Translations under genes and position numbers: made by a program | Shown: positions 61,524-64,000 of the stretch, piece by piece | Numbering within the stretch: the first letter of the stretch is position 1 | Layout: every line of letters begins with the position of its first letter | NCBI GenBank assembly: GCA_900315585.1 | Contig: OMZP01000009.1 | Span: 35,125 to 99,124, forward strand | Length of the DNA stretch: 64,000 nt | Origin: an uncultured Eubacteriales bacterium | GTDB taxonomy: Bacteria > Bacillota > Clostridia > Christensenellales > Aristaeellaceae | Direction: 5' to 3' | Notes under the pieces: generated by a model | Seen by the model: only the letters and a program-made list of their open reading frames with translations | Databases searched by the model: none | Told to the model about the DNA's origin: nothing

Positions 61524-62596
61524 GCGAGAAGGTATTGATGAAGGGCAACGAGGCCTTCGCCGAGGCGGTCATCCGCGGCGGCGTGCGCTTCTACTTCGGC
61601 TATCCCATCACCCCCCAGAGCGAGATCCCGGAGTTCATGAGCCGGGAGCTGCCCAAGCGGGGCGGCCGATTCCTCCAGGCTGAGAGCGAGCTGGGCGCCA
61701 TCAACATGGCCTACGGCTGCGGCGCGGCGGGTGGCAACGGCTTCATCTCCTCGTCCTCGCCGGGCATCGCGCTGATGCAGGAGGGCATGAGCTTCCTCTG
61801 CGGCGCGGAGGTGCCGGTGACGCTTCTGAACGTGTCCCGCGGCGGCCCCGGTATCGGCTCCATCCAGCCGGGCCAGGCGGACTACAACCAGGTCACCCGC
61901 GGCGGCGGCAACGGAGACTACAAGATCCCCGTGTTCGCGCCCGCCTCCATCCAGGAGGCCGTGGACATCCTCTACGAGGCCCCGTCCCTGGCGGACAGGT
62001 ATCGCAACCCGGTGATGGTGCTGGCCGACGGCCTCATGGGCCAGATGATGGAGCCCGTGGTGCTGCCGGAGGCGAAGCATGCCTACACCAGCGAGGAGAT
62101 CGCCACCGCCAAGCCCTGGGCCATCTCCGGCTCCGAGAAGGGCACCCGCAGCGTGGTGAAGAGCCTGCGGCTCCAGCCGGAGGTGCTGGAGGAGCACGTG
62201 GAGCACCTGTTCGAGAAGTACGCCGAGATGGAGAAGGAGCTCGTGCGCGTGGAGTGCGAGGGTCTGGAGGACGCCGAGGTGGTGTTCGTGGCCTTCGGCA
62301 CCATGGCGCGCCTGGCCCGCGAGGCCATGGAGCTTCTGGAGAGCCAGGGCATCAAGGCCGGCATGATCCGTCCCATCAGCCTGCGGCCCTTCCCCTACGA
62401 GGCGTTCGACGCGATTTCCGAGAAGACCAAGGCCGTGATCTCCGTGGAGCTGAGCATGGGCCAGATGCTGCAGGACATCAACCTGGGCGTCAAGGGCCGC
62501 GTGCCGGTGAAGCTGATCCACCGCGTGGGCGGCATGCTGCCCACCAGCCTGGAGGTCGTTGAAAAGACGAAGAAGATACTGGAGGAAGCGCGATGA
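61520..62596 (+). CDS. vorB: 2-oxoacid:ferredoxin oxidoreductase alpha subunit (VorB type)
   Basis: A 358-residue alpha subunit, the pyrimidine-binding half of a thiamine-diphosphate oxidoreductase. FYFGYPITPQSEIPEF, LQAESELGAINMAYG and RGGPGIGSIQPGQADYNQ closely match the VorB group (3-methyl-2-oxobutanoate, that is branched-chain 2-oxoacid, oxidoreductase); 2-oxoglutarate-type KorA cannot be excluded. Overlaps by 4 nt on both sides place it in a tightly coupled operon. Confidence 0.92.
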   Translation: MSEKVLMKGNEAFAEAVIRGGVRFYFGYPITPQSEIPEFMSRELPKRGGRFLQAESELGAINMAYGCGAAGGNGFISSSSPGIALMQEGMSFLCGAEVPVTLLNVSRGGPGIGSIQPGQADYNQVTRGGGNGDYKIPVFAPASIQEAVDILYEAPSLADRYRNPVMVLADGLMGQMMEPVVLPEAKHAYTSEEIATAKPWAISGSEKGTRSVVKSLRLQPEVLEEHVEHLFEKYAEMEKELVRVECEGLEDAEVVFVAFGTMARLAREAMELLESQGIKAGMIRPISLRPFPYEAFDAISEKTKAVISVELSMGQMLQDINLGVKGRVPVKLIHRVGGMLPTSLEVVEKTKKILEEAR

Positions 62597-63333
62597 AACC
62601 TGTATTTACCGTGACAGAGGGCATGCTGCCCGTCAGCACCAGCTATTGCCCCGGCTGCACCCACGGCGTCGCCCACCGGATCATCATGGAGACGCTGGAC
62701 GAGATGGGCCTGCTGGGCAAGACCCTGGGCGTCGCGCCCATCGGCTGCTCCGTGGTGGCGCACCAGTTTATGAACGTGGACATGTGCGAGGCGGCCCACG
62801 GCCGCGCCCCGGCGGTGGCCACCGGCATCCGCCGTGTGCACCCGGACAAGGTGGTCTTCACCTATCAGGGCGACGGCGACCTGGCCTCCATCGGCATGGG
62901 GGAGATCATCCATGCCGCGGCCCGCGGCGAGAAGTTCTCCACGTTCTTTATCAACAACGGCATCTATGGCATGACCGGCGGCCAGATGGCCCCCACCACC
63001 CTGATCGGCCAGCGTTCCACGACCTCCGTGGACGGCCGTACCCGCGAGCAGGCCGGCATGCCCTTGAAGATCTGCGAGCTGCTGGCCACGCTGGACGGCC
63101 CGGCCTACATCGAGCGCGTGTCGCTGGATTCCCCGGCCCACATTCGCGCCGCGAAGAAGGCCGTGCGCACCGCCTTTGAGGTGCAGCTGGCCGGAAAGGG
63201 CTTCTCCTTCGTGGAGCTGCTCTCAACCTGCCCGACGAACTGGGGCCTGACCCCGCCGGAAGCCATGAAGCGGATGCGCGAGGAAGTCGCGGCCTACTAT
63301 CCGCTGGGCGTGTACCGGAAAGCGGAGGTGTGA
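62593..63333 (+). CDS. 2-oxoacid:ferredoxin oxidoreductase beta subunit (TPP-binding)
   Basis: A 246-residue beta subunit carrying the thiamine-diphosphate motif GDGDLASIGMGEIIHAAARG and NNGIYGMTGGQMAPTT, with N-terminal SYCPGCTHG. It performs decarboxylation of the 2-oxoacid or, in reverse, reductive carboxylation of acyl-CoA. It overlaps vorB and the gamma subunit by 4 nt each. Confidence 0.93.
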   Translation: MKPVFTVTEGMLPVSTSYCPGCTHGVAHRIIMETLDEMGLLGKTLGVAPIGCSVVAHQFMNVDMCEAAHGRAPAVATGIRRVHPDKVVFTYQGDGDLASIGMGEIIHAAARGEKFSTFFINNGIYGMTGGQMAPTTLIGQRSTTSVDGRTREQAGMPLKICELLATLDGPAYIERVSLDSPAHIRAAKKAVRTAFEVQLAGKGFSFVELLSTCPTNWGLTPPEAMKRMREEVAAYYPLGVYRKAEV

Positions 63334-63872
63334 TTATGGCGACGACAAAGCTGTTTTTTGCCGGTTCCGGCGGACAGGGCGTTCTGACCATGGGCCAGAT
63401 GCTGACTTATGCCGCCATGTACGCGGACATGAACGCCACCTGGCTGCCCTCCTACGGCCCGGAGATGCGCGGCGGCACCGCCAACTGCACCGTGGTCATC
63501 AGCCCGGAGAAGCCCGTCAGCTGCCCGCTGATCTACGAGGCGGACGACGTGGTGGTGATGAACCTGCCCTCGCTGATCAAGTTTGAATCCCTGGTGAAGC
63601 CCGGCGGGAACCTGTTCGTCAACAGCTCGATGATCGAGCAGAAGGCGACCCGGGACGACATCAACGTGTACTACGTCCCCGCCAACGACATCGCCATGCA
63701 GCTGGGCAACGCCCGCACGGCCAACACCGTCATGCTGGGCGCGCTGGTGAGCGTGGCGCCGGTGGTGCCGGTGGAGATGATCTACAAGATCATGGAGAAG
63801 ACCTTCTCCGGCCGCAAGGCCCACCTGCTGGACATCAACAAGACCGCCTTCCACGCCTGGAAAGCGGAATGA
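63330..63872 (+). CDS. 2-oxoacid:ferredoxin oxidoreductase gamma subunit
   Basis: A 180-residue gamma subunit with the N-terminal FAGSGGQGVLTMGQML block and the WLPSYGPEMRGGTANCTV segment typical of the CoA-binding gamma component. It completes a four-subunit complex (delta, alpha, beta, gamma). No gene follows in the window. Confidence 0.93.
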   Translation: MIMATTKLFFAGSGGQGVLTMGQMLTYAAMYADMNATWLPSYGPEMRGGTANCTVVISPEKPVSCPLIYEADDVVVMNLPSLIKFESLVKPGGNLFVNSSMIEQKATRDDINVYYVPANDIAMQLGNARTANTVMLGALVSVAPVVPVEMIYKIMEKTFSGRKAHLLDINKTAFHAWKAE

Positions 63873-64000
63873 ACCCGATGAAAACCGGCGGCCCGTGCCG
63901 TCAATGTCATTTAGATAAGCAATGACAATCCCTCCGGCCCGCTTCGCGGTCCACCTCCCTTTACACAAGGGAGGCTTTGGGCACAATAAACGAAAGGCTC
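63873..64000. repeat. 3' end of window: partial CAATCCCTCCGG element, no gene seen
   Basis: CAATCCCTCCGGCCCGCTTC and CTCCCTTTACACAAGGGAGG match the element at 57467. The remaining bases show no coding frame. Confidence 0.65.

Overview
The window reads as a chromosomal segment of a GC-rich, endospore-forming, anaerobic member of the Clostridia, probably an uncultured gut lineage. Support: sigma-K with its pro-sequence and a SpoIVFA/SpoIVFB pair, ferredoxin-linked 2-oxoacid oxidoreductase genes, two T-box leaders, a CIRCE operator, good AAGGAGG-type ribosome sites (several with TTG or GTG starts), and intergenic gaps packed with inverted-repeat elements. I see no rRNA, tRNA, CRISPR array, transposase, integrase or phage gene.

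Layout. 1-10.5 kb (+): end of an MrfA/YprA-type helicase, a Cys-rich repeat lipoprotein, thioredoxin, RNase J, a YlbF-like protein, MltG, sigma-K and a DprA-like protein. 10.6-14.3 kb (-): alkD-like, mazG-like, two GNAT genes and dapA as one probable transcript. 14.4-18.1 kb (+): HAD phosphatase, left-handed beta-helix transferase, and a first ECF sigma/membrane-partner pair. 18.2-26.8 kb (+): two complete ABC importers of the ferric/spermidine-like type. 26.9-31.3 kb: zinc-ribbon membrane protein (+), ABC-F ATPase, DUF3267 protein and methyltransferase (-). 31.4-34.5 kb (+): second ECF pair, NadD-YqeK fusion, RsfS. 34.5-38.4 kb (+): T-box with a tyrosine (UAC) specifier, then acyl-CoA ligase, PaaK-type ligase and tandem ACT protein. 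38.6-48.2 kb (-): spoIVFA-spoIVFB and the cell-shape cluster maf-mreB-mreC-mreD-PBP2-rodA. 48.5-50.4 kb (-): htpG under CIRCE. 50.6-55.4 kb (+): HTH protein, YybS-like protein, rplI, dnaB. 55.7-57.4 kb: NUDIX, tagD, GNAT. 57.6-63.9 kb: a second T-box leader driving an HTH-cupin-acyl-CoA synthetase fusion (-), divergent from a P-loop ATPase, ferredoxin and VOR-type oxidoreductase operon (+).

How it may fit together. The most interesting theme is two T-box RNAs controlling acid:CoA ligases rather than tRNA synthetases or ordinary amino-acid biosynthesis genes, one of them beside a 2-oxoacid:ferredoxin oxidoreductase. Since T-boxes switch genes on when an amino acid is scarce, the simplest reading is amino-acid synthesis from environmental carboxylic acids: acid to acyl-CoA, reductive carboxylation to the 2-oxoacid, then transamination. 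The Tyr specifier would fit 4-hydroxyphenylacetate as precursor. This is inference.

Other notable points: an MreB homologue lacking the residues expected for ATP hydrolysis, two ECF operons sharing one promoter architecture with identical 19-nt spacing, and at least five families of intergenic inverted repeats, some of which supply stop codons, C-terminal codons or terminators to neighbouring genes.
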